NCBI RefSeq assembly: GCF_013408985.1 | Contig: NZ_JACBZT010000001.1 | Coordinates: 4,109,197-4,173,196, forward strand | Direction of reading: 5' to 3' | Source: Petropleomorpha daqingensis | GTDB lineage: Bacteria; Actinomycetota; Actinomycetes; Mycobacteriales; Geodermatophilaceae | DNA length: 64,000 nucleotides | Part shown: in pieces, positions 9,864-17,953 of the stretch | How the letters are laid out: each line of letters opens with the position of its first letter | Numbering within the stretch: the stretch's first letter is position 1 | Notes under the pieces: model-generated | What the model was told of the DNA's origin: nothing | The model's database searches: none | Seen by the model: only the letters and a program-made list of their open reading frames with translations | Translations under genes and position numbers: made by a program

Positions 9864-12185
9864 GTGCCTGCCACGCCGATGCCCCGAGGTCGAGGGCGGC
9901 TTCCCGGTCTCGCCGTCCCCCTTCTGGTCACGGCGCTGCTGCTCGGCCTGATCGCGTGGACGGTCGTCGCCCTGCAGCCGCCGCAGCCGAAGCCCGCGAG
10001 CGCACCGGCGGGCGAGTTCAGCGCCGCGCGGGCCTTCGAGCACGTCCAGCAGATCGCCGTCCGCACCCACGTCGCGGGCAGCGCGGCCGACGCCGACGTC
10101 GTCGACTACCTGGTCTCGACGCTGTCGAGCTACGGGCTGGACACCCGCGTGCAGACCTCCGTCGGCAGCTACGCGGCCCTGCACGGCACCACCGAGATGG
10201 CCAGTGTCCGCAACGTCGTCGGCGTCCTGCCGGGCACCGACCCCACCGGGCGGCTCTTCCTCGTCGCCCACCACGACTCGGTCGAGACCGGCCCGGGCGC
10301 GAGCGACGACGGCGCCGGGGTCTCCTCGCTGCTGGAGACCGTCCGCGCGCTGACGCAGGGGCCGCGGCTGAAGAACGACGTCGTGGTCGTCTTCACCGAC
10401 GCCGAGGAGGCCTGCCTCTGCGGCGCCGAGGCCTTCGTGCACTCGCACCCGCTGGCCAACCGGGGCGGCGTCGTCCTCAACTTCGAGGCCCGCGGCACCA
10501 GCGGCCCCCCGATCATGTTCGAGACCTCGCTCGGCAACGCCGACCTGACCGAGGTCTACGCCGACGCCGTGCCCGACCCGGTGGCCACCAGCTTCGCCGT
10601 CGAGGTCTACCGGGCGCTGCCCAACGACACCGACTTCACCCCGTTCCGCGAGAGCGGTGAGTTCACCGGGCTGAACACCGCGTTCATCGACGGTGCCGCC
10701 GCCTACCACGCCCCGCAGGACACCCCCGACCGGCAGGACCAGGCCAGCCTGCAGGGCGAGGGGGAGAACGCGCTCGCCCTCGCCCAGGCCTTCGGCGACC
10801 GCGACCTGACCGCGCTGAGCACGGCCTCCGGCGGCGACGCCACGTACTTCCCGGTGCTCGGCCGGCTGGTCCGCTACCCGGGCTCGTGGGTGTGGCCGCT
10901 GGCGATCGCGGCGATCGTGCTCGTGCTCGGGCTGGTCGTCGTCCTCGCCCGGCGGGGGATCAGCTCGATCGGCCGGACGGCGGCCGCCACCGGGCTCGCC
11001 GTCCTGCCGCTGGCCGCCGCGCCGTTCGCCGCGCAGGAGCTGTGGTCGCTGCTGGTCCTCATCAGGCCCGGCTACGCCTCGATGCTCGACCCGTGGCGCC
11101 CCGGCTGGTACCGCGTCGCCGCGGTCGCGGTGGTCCTCACCGTGGTGCTGCTCTGGTACGCCCTGCTGCGCCGGCGGATCGGGGGCGCGGCGCTCGCCAC
11201 CGGCGGCCTCGTCTGGCTGGCCGTCCTCGGTGCCGTGCTCGCCGCGCTGGCCCCCGGCGGCTCCTACCTCGCGGCGATCCCGGCGCTGGCCGGCGCGCTG
11301 ACGGGTCTGCTCGCCGTGCTGGTCCCGGCCACCCGGCCGGTCGCCGCGCTGCTCGGCGGCGCGGTCGCGGTCGTCGTCCTCGCCCCGACCGTCGCCCTCT
11401 TCCTGCCCGCGCTCGGGCTCTCCGCCGTCGCGGCCCCGGCGTTCGTCGCCACGCTGTGCGCGGTCGCGCTGCTGCCCGCGGTCGAGCTGCTGTTCGACGA
11501 CGGCGGTCCGCGCCTGGCCGCCGCGGCGGTGCCGGGGGTCGCGTTCGTCGTCGCCTGCGCCGTCATCGGCCTGCAGGTCGACCGCTTCGACGCGCGGCAC
11601 CCGATCCCGAGCCAGCTGGTCTACGCGCTCGACACCGACACCGGCGAGGCCCGCTGGGCCACCACGGAGGCCGACCCGGTCGCGTACACGAAGCAGTACG
11701 TCGACGAGAAGAAGCAGCTCGACGAGCCCTACCCCTACATCGGCGGCAAGGACGTCTGGACCGGGCAGGCGCAGGCCGCGTCCCTCGTCGCCCCGGCGGT
11801 CCAGACGCTGTCCGACCGGCCGAGCCAGGACGGCCGGGAGATCACCGTGCGGGTGACGCCGCAGCGCCAGGGGGCGCGGCTGCTCGTGCTGCAGCTCGAC
11901 GCCGGCGCCGGCACGGTGGTCGCCGCCCGGGCCGAAGGGCGCGACGTGGAGAAGAACGCGCTCGGCGGGCACACGCTGTGGATCACCTACCACGCACCGC
12001 CCGCCGACGGCGTCGAGATCACCTACACGGTCAAGGACCCGGGCAGCGTGGAGCTCTGGGTCTGCGACGGCAGCGACGGCCTCGACGGGCTGCCCGGCTT
12101 CGTCCCGCGCCCGGACGACGTCAGCGCCGCCGGCTCGCACAGCTCCGACCTCGTGCTGGTCGCGAAGACGGTGCCGCTGTCCTGA
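9864..12185 (+). CDS. M28 family zinc peptidase with multi-helix membrane domain
   Basis: Membrane-bound aminopeptidase-like protein, 773 residues. An N-terminal transmembrane anchor (residues 14-37) precedes a di-zinc M28 domain (about 50-320). That domain holds AHHDS at 135-139, the bridging Asp in GASDDGAGVSS near 148-152, the catalytic Glu pair in DAEEAC at 179-184, and a late His in AAYHAPQDTPDR. Residues 340-580 form about eight hydrophobic helices, and the last 190 residues form an extracytoplasmic beta-rich region. The peptidase-membrane-beta layout resembles eukaryotic ER Fxna/ERMP1 proteins. Substrate unknown; the peptidase domain should face outside. It converges on the molybdopterin gene with a 1-base gap. 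Confidence 0.85.
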   Translation: MPATPMPRGRGRLPGLAVPLLVTALLLGLIAWTVVALQPPQPKPASAPAGEFSAARAFEHVQQIAVRTHVAGSAADADVVDYLVSTLSSYGLDTRVQTSVGSYAALHGTTEMASVRNVVGVLPGTDPTGRLFLVAHHDSVETGPGASDDGAGVSSLLETVRALTQGPRLKNDVVVVFTDAEEACLCGAEAFVHSHPLANRGGVVLNFEARGTSGPPIMFETSLGNADLTEVYADAVPDPVATSFAVEVYRALPNDTDFTPFRESGEFTGLNTAFIDGAAAYHAPQDTPDRQDQASLQGEGENALALAQAFGDRDLTALSTASGGDATYFPVLGRLVRYPGSWVWPLAIAAIVLVLGLVVVLARRGISSIGRTAAATGLAVLPLAAAPFAAQELWSLLVLIRPGYASMLDPWRPGWYRVAAVAVVLTVVLLWYALLRRRIGGAALATGGLVWLAVLGAVLAALAPGGSYLAAIPALAGALTGLLAVLVPATRPVAALLGGAVAVVVLAPTVALFLPALGLSAVAAPAFVATLCAVALLPAVELLFDDGGPRLAAAAVPGVAFVVACAVIGLQVDRFDARHPIPSQLVYALDTDTGEARWATTEADPVAYTKQYVDEKKQLDEPYPYIGGKDVWTGQAQAASLVAPAVQTLSDRPSQDGREITVRVTPQRQGARLLVLQLDAGAGTVVAARAEGRDVEKNALGGHTLWITYHAPPADGVEITYTVKDPGSVELWVCDGSDGLDGLPGFVPRPDDVSAAGSHSSDLVLVAKTVPLS

Positions 12186-12186
12186 C

Positions 12187-13221
12187 CTATTGCAGGGGGA
12201 ACGGCGACTGCACCCACCACGGGGCGTCGACCACCTCCAGCCGGACCACCCACTTCACCCACCAGAAGCCGCGCCGCCCGGGCGCGACCAGCCGCACCGG
12301 GGCGCCGTGCCCGGCCGACAGCGCCGTCCCGGCGGCCGAGGTGGCCAGCAGCAGGTGCGCGGCGTCGGCCAGCGGCAGGCGGCGGGTGTAGCCGGTCGCC
12401 GAGACGACGTCGACGCTGCCACCGTCGGGGAGGTCCAGCCCGGCGAGCAGCCGGTCCAGCCGGACGCCGGACCACTCCTGCTCGGCGTACCAGCCGCCGG
12501 TGCAGTCGAGGACGGCGCGCACCCGGTCACCGCGGTCGAGGTCGGCGACCGGGACGACCACCGACCGCCCGCCGGCCACGACGGTGACACCACGGGGCGG
12601 GTCGGCAGGCAGCTCGTCGGTGAACCACTGGGTGACCGGCATGGCCTCGGGATCGCCGCTGCCGCGCTCCGCCGAGCCGGTCGCCCGGCGGCGGGCGCCC
12701 GGCGCGCCGGTCAGCCGCAGCACGCCTTCGAGCCCGCCCCACAGCGCGGCGGCGCCCAGCCCGAGCGCGCCGGTCTGCAGCAGCGCCCGCCGCTGCAGGT
12801 CGGTGGTGCGGAACCGCTGGCGCCGGCCCCACACGTGCGTGCCGAGCACGACCAGCGTGCAGATCGCCGCCCCGACGTGCACCTGCAGCGCCGTCACGCC
12901 GGCCCACGGGCCGGTCGCGCCCACCGCGTGCATCACGCCGGAGACGACGGTCAGGACGACGAGCACGGCCAGGAACACGGCGGTCCCCGGCGCCCGGACC
13001 GAACGCGGCAGCCGCCAGGCCCGGCGGACGACGACGGTCTTCCACGGCACGAGCAGCAGCAGCCCGAGGCCGGCGGCACCGTGCACGGCCACCACGACGC
13101 GGGCCGGCCCGGGCGTGCCGACCGCGTAGGCCAGCAGCCCGGTCGCCCCGGCGAGGACGAGGAGGGTCAGCAGCCCCAGGTTGGTGCGCCGCCCGGCGCG
13201 GCGGGGCAGCCGCAGCGCCAT
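12187..13221 (-). CDS. Membrane-anchored molybdopterin-dependent oxidoreductase
   Basis: Sulfite-oxidase-family molybdopterin protein of 344 residues. The N-terminal half (about 1-160) has four to five transmembrane helices containing several His residues (VHGAAGLG, MHAVGATG, VHVGAAI, GTHVWG), which could ligate heme b. A basic cytoplasmic stretch leads to a last hydrophobic segment (LQTGALGLGAAALWGGLEGV). The soluble domain has LDCTGGWYAEQEWSGV, where Cys240 is the expected Mo ligand, and a C-terminal RLVAPGRRGFWWVKWV, typical of this family. It follows the DUF1707 gene by 7 bases on the same strand. Electron-transfer partner and substrate are unknown. Confidence 0.82.
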   Translation of the reverse strand: MALRLPRRAGRRTNLGLLTLLVLAGATGLLAYAVGTPGPARVVVAVHGAAGLGLLLLVPWKTVVVRRAWRLPRSVRAPGTAVFLAVLVVLTVVSGVMHAVGATGPWAGVTALQVHVGAAICTLVVLGTHVWGRRQRFRTTDLQRRALLQTGALGLGAAALWGGLEGVLRLTGAPGARRRATGSAERGSGDPEAMPVTQWFTDELPADPPRGVTVVAGGRSVVVPVADLDRGDRVRAVLDCTGGWYAEQEWSGVRLDRLLAGLDLPDGGSVDVVSATGYTRRLPLADAAHLLLATSAAGTALSAGHGAPVRLVAPGRRGFWWVKWVVRLEVVDAPWWVQSPFPLQ

Positions 13222-13228
13222 CCCCGGA

Positions 13229-13600
13229 TCACCAGCGCCGGCTCCACCGCCGGGACCGGAGGACGAAGAACAGCAGCAGGAGCGGGAAGATCGGCACGAC
13301 GCCGTGCACGGCCAGGACCATCGACATCGACACCACCACGGCTGCCAGCACGATGGCCGCCGCGGACGGCGCCCACGCCGGCGGACGCGACCGACGGGGG
13401 GCGACCGGCGTCGGGTCCGGCGGCAGGTCGGTGAACAACGGCGGCAGCTGGTCGAGGTAGACCGCGGCGTGCGCCTGGCCGACCCGCTCGTCGAACTCTT
13501 CGACGGTCAGCCGTCCCTCGCCGAGATGCCGGCCCAGCCGTTCCACGGCCTTCGCGCGGTCGGCATCGCCGGCGCGCATCCGGGGCTGCAGGTCTCCCAT
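13229..13600 (-). CDS. DUF1707 domain membrane protein
   Basis: A 123-residue protein with an N-terminal DUF1707 (SHOCT-like) motif: MRAGDADRAKAVERLGRHLGEGRLTVEEFDERVGQ covers residues 7-41. A Pro-rich linker and two hydrophobic stretches (AAIVLAAVVVSMSMVLAVHG and VVPIFPLLLLFFVL) follow, ending in a basic tail. The ATG at 13600 has AGGAGG 8 bases upstream; an upstream ATG at 13633 lacks this. It lies just before the molybdopterin gene, so the two are probably co-transcribed. DUF1707 proteins have no settled function. Confidence 0.75.
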   Translation of the reverse strand: MGDLQPRMRAGDADRAKAVERLGRHLGEGRLTVEEFDERVGQAHAAVYLDQLPPLFTDLPPDPTPVAPRRSRPPAWAPSAAAIVLAAVVVSMSMVLAVHGVVPIFPLLLLFFVLRSRRWSRRW

Positions 13601-13736
13601 GTCCGGAGCCTCCTTCGTCCGCTGGCACCCCATCGTGCTCCGCGTTGCTGTGCGACGTCGTCGTCCGCCGTGCGCGAGCTGTGTACGGAGATCGACGTAC
13701 GGGCCAACGCAGGGGAGCGGTCGGCAGTGCCCGGGG

Positions 13737-14498
13737 TCAGCTGCGCAGGTACGAGGCCCCGTTGACGTCGACGATCGTGCCGGTGGAGAACCGCGCCTCC
13801 GGCGAGGCCAGCCACAGCACCGCGGTGGCCACCTCCTCGGGGCGGGCCACCCGGCCGAGCGGCGACTGCGCCCGGACGGCGTCGCCGCCGGGACCGTCCA
13901 GCACCTCGCGGGCCATCTCGGTCTGGACGAAGCCGGGTGCCACGCAGGTCACCGAGATGCCGTGCGGCGCCAGCGCGAGCGCCATCGACTGGGCGAACGC
14001 GTTCAGCCCGGCCTTGGACGCGCCGTACGCCGGCGTGTTCGGTTCGCCGCGGAACGCGCCGCGGCTGGAGACGTTGACCACCGCGCCACCGCCCGCGGCG
14101 ATCAGGTGCGGCACGGCGCGGAAAGTGGCGTTGGCGGCGCCGAGCAGGTTGACCGCCAGGGTCCTGGCCCAGGCCGCCTGCCACTCCTCGTAGGAGACCT
14201 CCAGCGGCGGGTGGGCGGTGAAGACGCCGGCGTTGTTCACCAGGACGTCGAGCCGGCCGAGGGCGGCCGCGGCGTCGTCCACCATCGCCCCGACCGCCTC
14301 GGGTTCGGCCATGTCCGCCTGCACGAGCGCGTGCCCCTCGCCCGGCAGCCCCGCGAGCACCTCCTCGGCCCGCTCCCGCGAGGAGCCCCAGTGGACCGCG
14401 ACGCGGTCGCCCCGCTCGGCGAAGGCGCGGGCGATCACCCGGCCGATGCCGCGCGAGCCGCCGGTGACCAGGACACCGCGAGCCTCACCAGCGGCCAC
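13737..14498 (-). CDS. SDR family oxidoreductase (FabG-like)
   Basis: Short-chain dehydrogenase/reductase of 253 residues. Cofactor motif TGGSRGIG at residues 12-19, NNAG near 90, the active-site Ser in VVNVSSRGAF, and the YGASK Tyr-Lys pair are all present. The C-terminal RVARPEEVATAVLWLASPEARFSTGTIVDVNGA is typical of FabG-like enzymes. The GTG at 14498 overlaps the end of the nitroreductase gene by 14 bases, so the two are coupled, with the nitroreductase first. Substrate cannot be told from sequence. Confidence 0.88.
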   Translation of the reverse strand: MAAGEARGVLVTGGSRGIGRVIARAFAERGDRVAVHWGSSRERAEEVLAGLPGEGHALVQADMAEPEAVGAMVDDAAAALGRLDVLVNNAGVFTAHPPLEVSYEEWQAAWARTLAVNLLGAANATFRAVPHLIAAGGGAVVNVSSRGAFRGEPNTPAYGASKAGLNAFAQSMALALAPHGISVTCVAPGFVQTEMAREVLDGPGGDAVRAQSPLGRVARPEEVATAVLWLASPEARFSTGTIVDVNGASYLRS

Positions 14499-15093
14499 GG
14501 TGCACGACCTCCTCGACGCCGCGGCGGCCCCGCTTCAGCGAGGGGGAGCGGCGGTCGTCGGCGCCGGCGTAGCCGACCGCGATGCAGCCGATCGCCGTGT
14601 GGTCGTCGGGCACCCCGAATGCCTCGTGGAAGGGCGGGTGCTGCTCGGCCTGGATGCCGAAGAAGCACGCCGCCAGGCCCTCGTCGACGGCGGTGAGCAG
14701 CATCAGCAGCGAGGCCATGCCCGTGTCGATGTGCCAGTACGGGATCGGCCAGTGGCTCTCGTCGAGGTCCTGCCAGGGCTTGTCCGGCTCGGCGTAGCGC
14801 TCGAGGTAGGCCCGCTTGTGCGACAGCGGCACGATGATCAGCGGCGCCCGGCGCATCCGCACCAGCCAGGCGTCCATCGTCTGCTCGTCCTCGGCCGAGG
14901 TGGTCGCCGCCCAGAACCGGTCGCGCTCCTCGGGCGTCTCCAGCACCAGGAACGCCCAGCCCTGGCTGAAGCCGGCCGACGGCGCGTGCAGCGCGTGCTC
15001 GAGCAGCCGTTCGCGCACCTCGGGCGGTACCGGCCGGTCGGGGTCGTAGTCGCGGACCATGCGCCGCTTGCGGACGACGTCGGCGAATTCCAT
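14485..15093 (-). CDS. Nitroreductase family flavoprotein
   Basis: FMN-dependent nitroreductase-family protein, 202 residues. MEFADVVRKRRMVRDYDPDRPVPPEV at the N-terminus and the APSAGFSQGWAFLVLE segment are the FMN-binding signature. The C-terminal half has GMASLLMLLTAVDEGLAACFFG and IGCIAVGYAG. ATG 15093 matches the normal family start. It is divergent from the mycofactocin-type SDR across a 79-base gap that must hold both promoters. Possible role: reduction of nitro or quinone compounds, or a biosynthetic flavin step; not resolved. Confidence 0.85.
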   Translation of the reverse strand: MEFADVVRKRRMVRDYDPDRPVPPEVRERLLEHALHAPSAGFSQGWAFLVLETPEERDRFWAATTSAEDEQTMDAWLVRMRRAPLIIVPLSHKRAYLERYAEPDKPWQDLDESHWPIPYWHIDTGMASLLMLLTAVDEGLAACFFGIQAEQHPPFHEAFGVPDDHTAIGCIAVGYAGADDRRSPSLKRGRRGVEEVVHRGRW

Positions 15094-15172
15094 GCCCGCA
15101 CTCTGCCCGGCGCGAGGACCGATCGATACGTTGCGGGGGTCAACCGGTCGGTGCCGAGACGGGAGCACAGCC

Positions 15173-15988
15173 ATGGCAGGACGCCTCAGCGGCAAGGTCG
15201 CCTTCATCACCGGCGCGGGCCGCGGCATGGGCCGCAGCCACGCCGTCCGGTTCGCCCGCGAGGGTGCCGACGTCGTCGTGCTGGACACCCCCGGCGAGCT
15301 GCCGGACATCCCGTACGACCAGCCCACGCCGGAAGACCTCGACGAGACGGTGCGGCTGGTCGAGGCCGAGGATCAGCGGGCAGTGGTCGTCCGCCGCGAC
15401 GTGCGCGACCTCGAGGGCATGCGCGCCGACGTGGACGCGGCGGTGGGCGAGCTCGGCCGGCTGGACGTCGTCGTCGCCAACGCCGGCATCTGCACGCCGA
15501 GCGCCTGGGACACGGTCACCCCGCAGCAGTTCCAGAACACCCTCGACATCAACGTCACCGGCGTCTGGAACACGGTCATGGTGGGCGCGCCGCACGTGGT
15601 CCGGGCCGGCGGCGGCTCGATCATCCTGATCAGCTCGGCGGCCGGGCTGAAGGTGCAGCCGTTCATGGTCCACTACACGACCAGCAAGTTCGCCGTCCGC
15701 GGCATGGCCAAGGCCTTCGCCACGGAGCTGGCCAAGCACAACATCCGGGTCAACAGCGTCCACCCCACGGGCGTGGCCACGCCCATGGGCACCGGGGACA
15801 TGCAGGCCGCGCTGGGCGGTCCGATGGCCGCCGACCAGCGGCTCGGGGCGATGTTCATGAACATGCTGCCGGTCGAGGGCACCGACCCCTCCGACGTCTC
15901 CGACACCGTCGTCTTCCTCGCGTCCGACGAGTCGCGGTTCGTCACCGCCCACGAGCTCGCCCCGGACGCGGGCGTCACGGAGATGTGA
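15173..15988 (+). CDS. Mycofactocin-coupled SDR family oxidoreductase
   Basis: SDR of 271 residues with the features of the mycofactocin-coupled subfamily. These are the cofactor loop [24 protein letters not shown] and the subfamily-specific insertion ([20 protein letters not shown], near residues 48-67) that is thought to shield the nicotinamide. NAG, the [19 protein letters not shown] active site and [12 protein letters not shown] follow. The ATG at 15173 is 9 bases after GGGAG. No mycofactocin biosynthesis genes are in the window, so the redox carrier would have to be encoded elsewhere. Confidence 0.85.
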   Translation: MAGRLSGKVAFITGAGRGMGRSHAVRFAREGADVVVLDTPGELPDIPYDQPTPEDLDETVRLVEAEDQRAVVVRRDVRDLEGMRADVDAAVGELGRLDVVVANAGICTPSAWDTVTPQQFQNTLDINVTGVWNTVMVGAPHVVRAGGGSIILISSAAGLKVQPFMVHYTTSKFAVRGMAKAFATELAKHNIRVNSVHPTGVATPMGTGDMQAALGGPMAADQRLGAMFMNMLPVEGTDPSDVSDTVVFLASDESRFVTAHELAPDAGVTEM

Positions 15989-15991
15989 ACC

Positions 15992-15997
15992 TAGGCT
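15992..15997 (+). promoter_or_regulatory. -10 box of priA (leaderless)
   Basis: TAGGCT followed by 7 bases and the GTG start at 16005. Confidence 0.55.
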
Positions 15998-16004
15998 CTG
16001 GCAC

Positions 16005-16730
16005 GTGCCGAAGCTGCAGCTGCTCCCCGCCGTCGACGTCGCCGACGGCCAGGCCGTGCGCCTGGTCCAGGGCGAGGCCGGCAGCGAGACCTCCTACGGC
16101 GACCCGCTGGAGGCGGCGCTGGCCTGGCAGCGCGACGGCGCGGAGTGGGTGCACCTGGTCGACCTCGACGCCGCGTTCGGCCGCGGGTCCAACCGCGAGC
16201 TGCTGGCCCGGGTGGTCGGCGAGCTGGACGTCGACGTCGAGCTCTCCGGCGGCATCCGGGACGACGCGTCGCTCGAGGCGGCCCTGGCCACCGGCTGCCG
16301 GCGGGTCAACCTCGGCACCGCCGCGCTGGAGTCGCCGGAGTGGTGCGCGCAGGCGATCGCCGAGCACGGCGACCGGATCGCCGTCGGCCTCGACGTCCGC
16401 GGCACCCGGCTGGCCGCGCGGGGCTGGACCCGGGAGGGCGGCGAGCTGTACGAGACGCTGGCCCGGCTCGACGAGGAGGGCTGCGCCCGCTACGTCGTCA
16501 CCGACATCACCAAGGACGGCACGCTGCGCGGGCCGAACCTCGACCTGCTGCGCGAGGTCTGCGCCGCCACCGACCGGCCGGTGATCGCCTCCGGTGGGGT
16601 GAGCTCGCTCGAGGACATCCGCGCGCTCGCCGGGCTGACGACGATCGGTGTCGAGGGCGCGATCGTCGGCAAGGCGCTCTACGCCGGCGCGTTCACGCTC
16701 CCCGAGGCCCTGGAGGTGGCGTCGTCGTGA
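16005..16730 (+). CDS. priA: Phosphoribosyl isomerase A, HisA/TrpF bifunctional
   Basis: (beta/alpha)8 isomerase of 241 residues. It performs the HisA step of histidine synthesis (ProFAR to PRFAR) and, in actinobacteria, also the TrpF step of tryptophan synthesis. [29 protein letters not shown] carries catalytic Asp11; the second acid lies in [19 protein letters not shown]. Two phosphate-binding loops are visible (ELSGGIRDD and [12 protein letters not shown]). The trp genes at 29.6-34.9 kb include no separate trpF, which supports the dual role. It is the first gene of the priA-Rid-hisF transcript. Confidence 0.94.
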   Translation: MPKLQLLPAVDVADGQAVRLVQGEAGSETSYGDPLEAALAWQRDGAEWVHLVDLDAAFGRGSNRELLARVVGELDVDVELSGGIRDDASLEAALATGCRRVNLGTAALESPEWCAQAIAEHGDRIAVGLDVRGTRLAARGWTREGGELYETLARLDEEGCARYVVTDITKDGTLRGPNLDLLREVCAATDRPVIASGGVSSLEDIRALAGLTTIGVEGAIVGKALYAGAFTLPEALEVASS

Positions 16731-17119
16731 CGGTGCTCCGGTTCGGGTCGGACACCCCGTGGGAGGGCGTGGTCGGGTACAGCCGCGTCGTCGTCCGCGG
16801 GGACACGGCCTGGGTCAGCGGGACGACGGCCACCGTGGACGGCGTCGTCGTCCACCCCGGCGACGCGTACGCGCAGACGAAGCAGGCGATCACGAACCTG
16901 ACCGAGGCGCTGGAGCGGGCCGGCTTCACGCTGGCCGACGTCGTCCGCACCCGGATGTTCGTCACCGACATCAGCCGGTGGGAGGAGATCGGCCGGGCGC
17001 ACGGCGAGGCGTTCGGCGACGTCCGCCCGGCGACCTCGATGCTGCAGGTCGCGGCGCTGATCGACCCCGCGATGCTGGTCGAGATCGAGGCCGACGCCGT
17101 CCGGGAAGGGGTGGCGTGA
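16727..17119 (+). CDS. RidA (YjgF/YER057c/UK114) family protein
   Basis: Rid-family protein of 130 residues. [20 protein letters not shown], the [30 protein letters not shown] helix-strand unit and the [26 protein letters not shown] ending are characteristic. RidA members hydrolyse reactive enamine/imine intermediates; whether this one does is not shown. It overlaps both priA (GTGA) and hisF (GTGA), so it is translated as part of the histidine operon. Confidence 0.88.
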   Translation: MTVLRFGSDTPWEGVVGYSRVVVRGDTAWVSGTTATVDGVVVHPGDAYAQTKQAITNLTEALERAGFTLADVVRTRMFVTDISRWEEIGRAHGEAFGDVRPATSMLQVAALIDPAMLVEIEADAVREGVA

Positions 17120-17910
17120 GCCTCGCCGTGCGGGTGATCCCGTGCCTGGACGTCGACGCCGGCCGGGTGGTCAAGGGCGTCAACTTCGTCGACCTCGTCG
17201 ACGCCGGCGACCCGGTCGAGATGGCCCGCGTCTACGACGCCGAGGGCGCCGACGAGCTCACCTTCCTCGACATCACGGCCAGCTCCGGCGACCGCGAGAC
17301 CACCTATGACGTCGTCCGGCGGACCGCGGAGAGCGTGTTCATCCCGCTGACCGTCGGCGGCGGCGTGCGGTCGGTGGACGACGTCGACCGGCTGCTCCGC
17401 GCCGGGGCGGACAAGGTCGCGGTCAACACCGCCGCGGTCGCGCGGCCGGAGCTGATCGCCGAGATCGCCGACCGGTTCGGCAACCAGGTGCTGGTGCTGT
17501 CGCTGGACGCCCGCCGGGTGCAGGACGGCGCGGTGACCGACTCCGGCTTCGAGATCACCACGCACGGCGGTCGGCGCGGCACCGGCCGGGACGCCGTCGA
17601 GTGGGTGGTGCAGGCCGCGCAGCTCGGCGTCGGCGAGGTGCTGCTCAACTCCATGGACGCCGACGGCACCCGGCAGGGCTTCGACACCGAGCTGATCCGC
17701 GCGGTGCGCCGCGAGGTCGGCGTGCCGGTGATCGCCAGCGGGGGAGCGGGCGCGGTCGCGCACTTCCCGCCCGCCGTCGAGGCCGGCGCCGACGCCGTCC
17801 TGGCCGCGAGCGTCTTCCACTTCGGGATCCTGCGGATCGGGGACGTCAAGGCCGGTCTGGCCGCCGCCGGCGTCCCCGTGCGCGAGGAAGTCGACCACCC
17901 GACGCGCTGA
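17116..17910 (+). CDS. hisF: Imidazole glycerol phosphate synthase, cyclase subunit
   Basis: Partner of HisH; closes the imidazole ring to give IGP and AICAR. 264 residues, a complete (beta/alpha)8 barrel. Catalytic Asp near residue 11 in [18 protein letters not shown]; phosphate loops [12 protein letters not shown] and [12 protein letters not shown]; the second catalytic Asp in [15 protein letters not shown]. The GTG overlaps the Rid stop. hisF ends this histidine block; hisI lies 11 kb further on. Confidence 0.96.
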   Translation: MSLAVRVIPCLDVDAGRVVKGVNFVDLVDAGDPVEMARVYDAEGADELTFLDITASSGDRETTYDVVRRTAESVFIPLTVGGGVRSVDDVDRLLRAGADKVAVNTAAVARPELIAEIADRFGNQVLVLSLDARRVQDGAVTDSGFEITTHGGRRGTGRDAVEWVVQAAQLGVGEVLLNSMDADGTRQGFDTELIRAVRREVGVPVIASGGAGAVAHFPPAVEAGADAVLAASVFHFGILRIGDVKAGLAAAGVPVREEVDHPTR

Positions 17911-17953
17911 GAAGTCGCTGGACGGCGGCGTTCCGCTTACCGAGACTCCAGCG

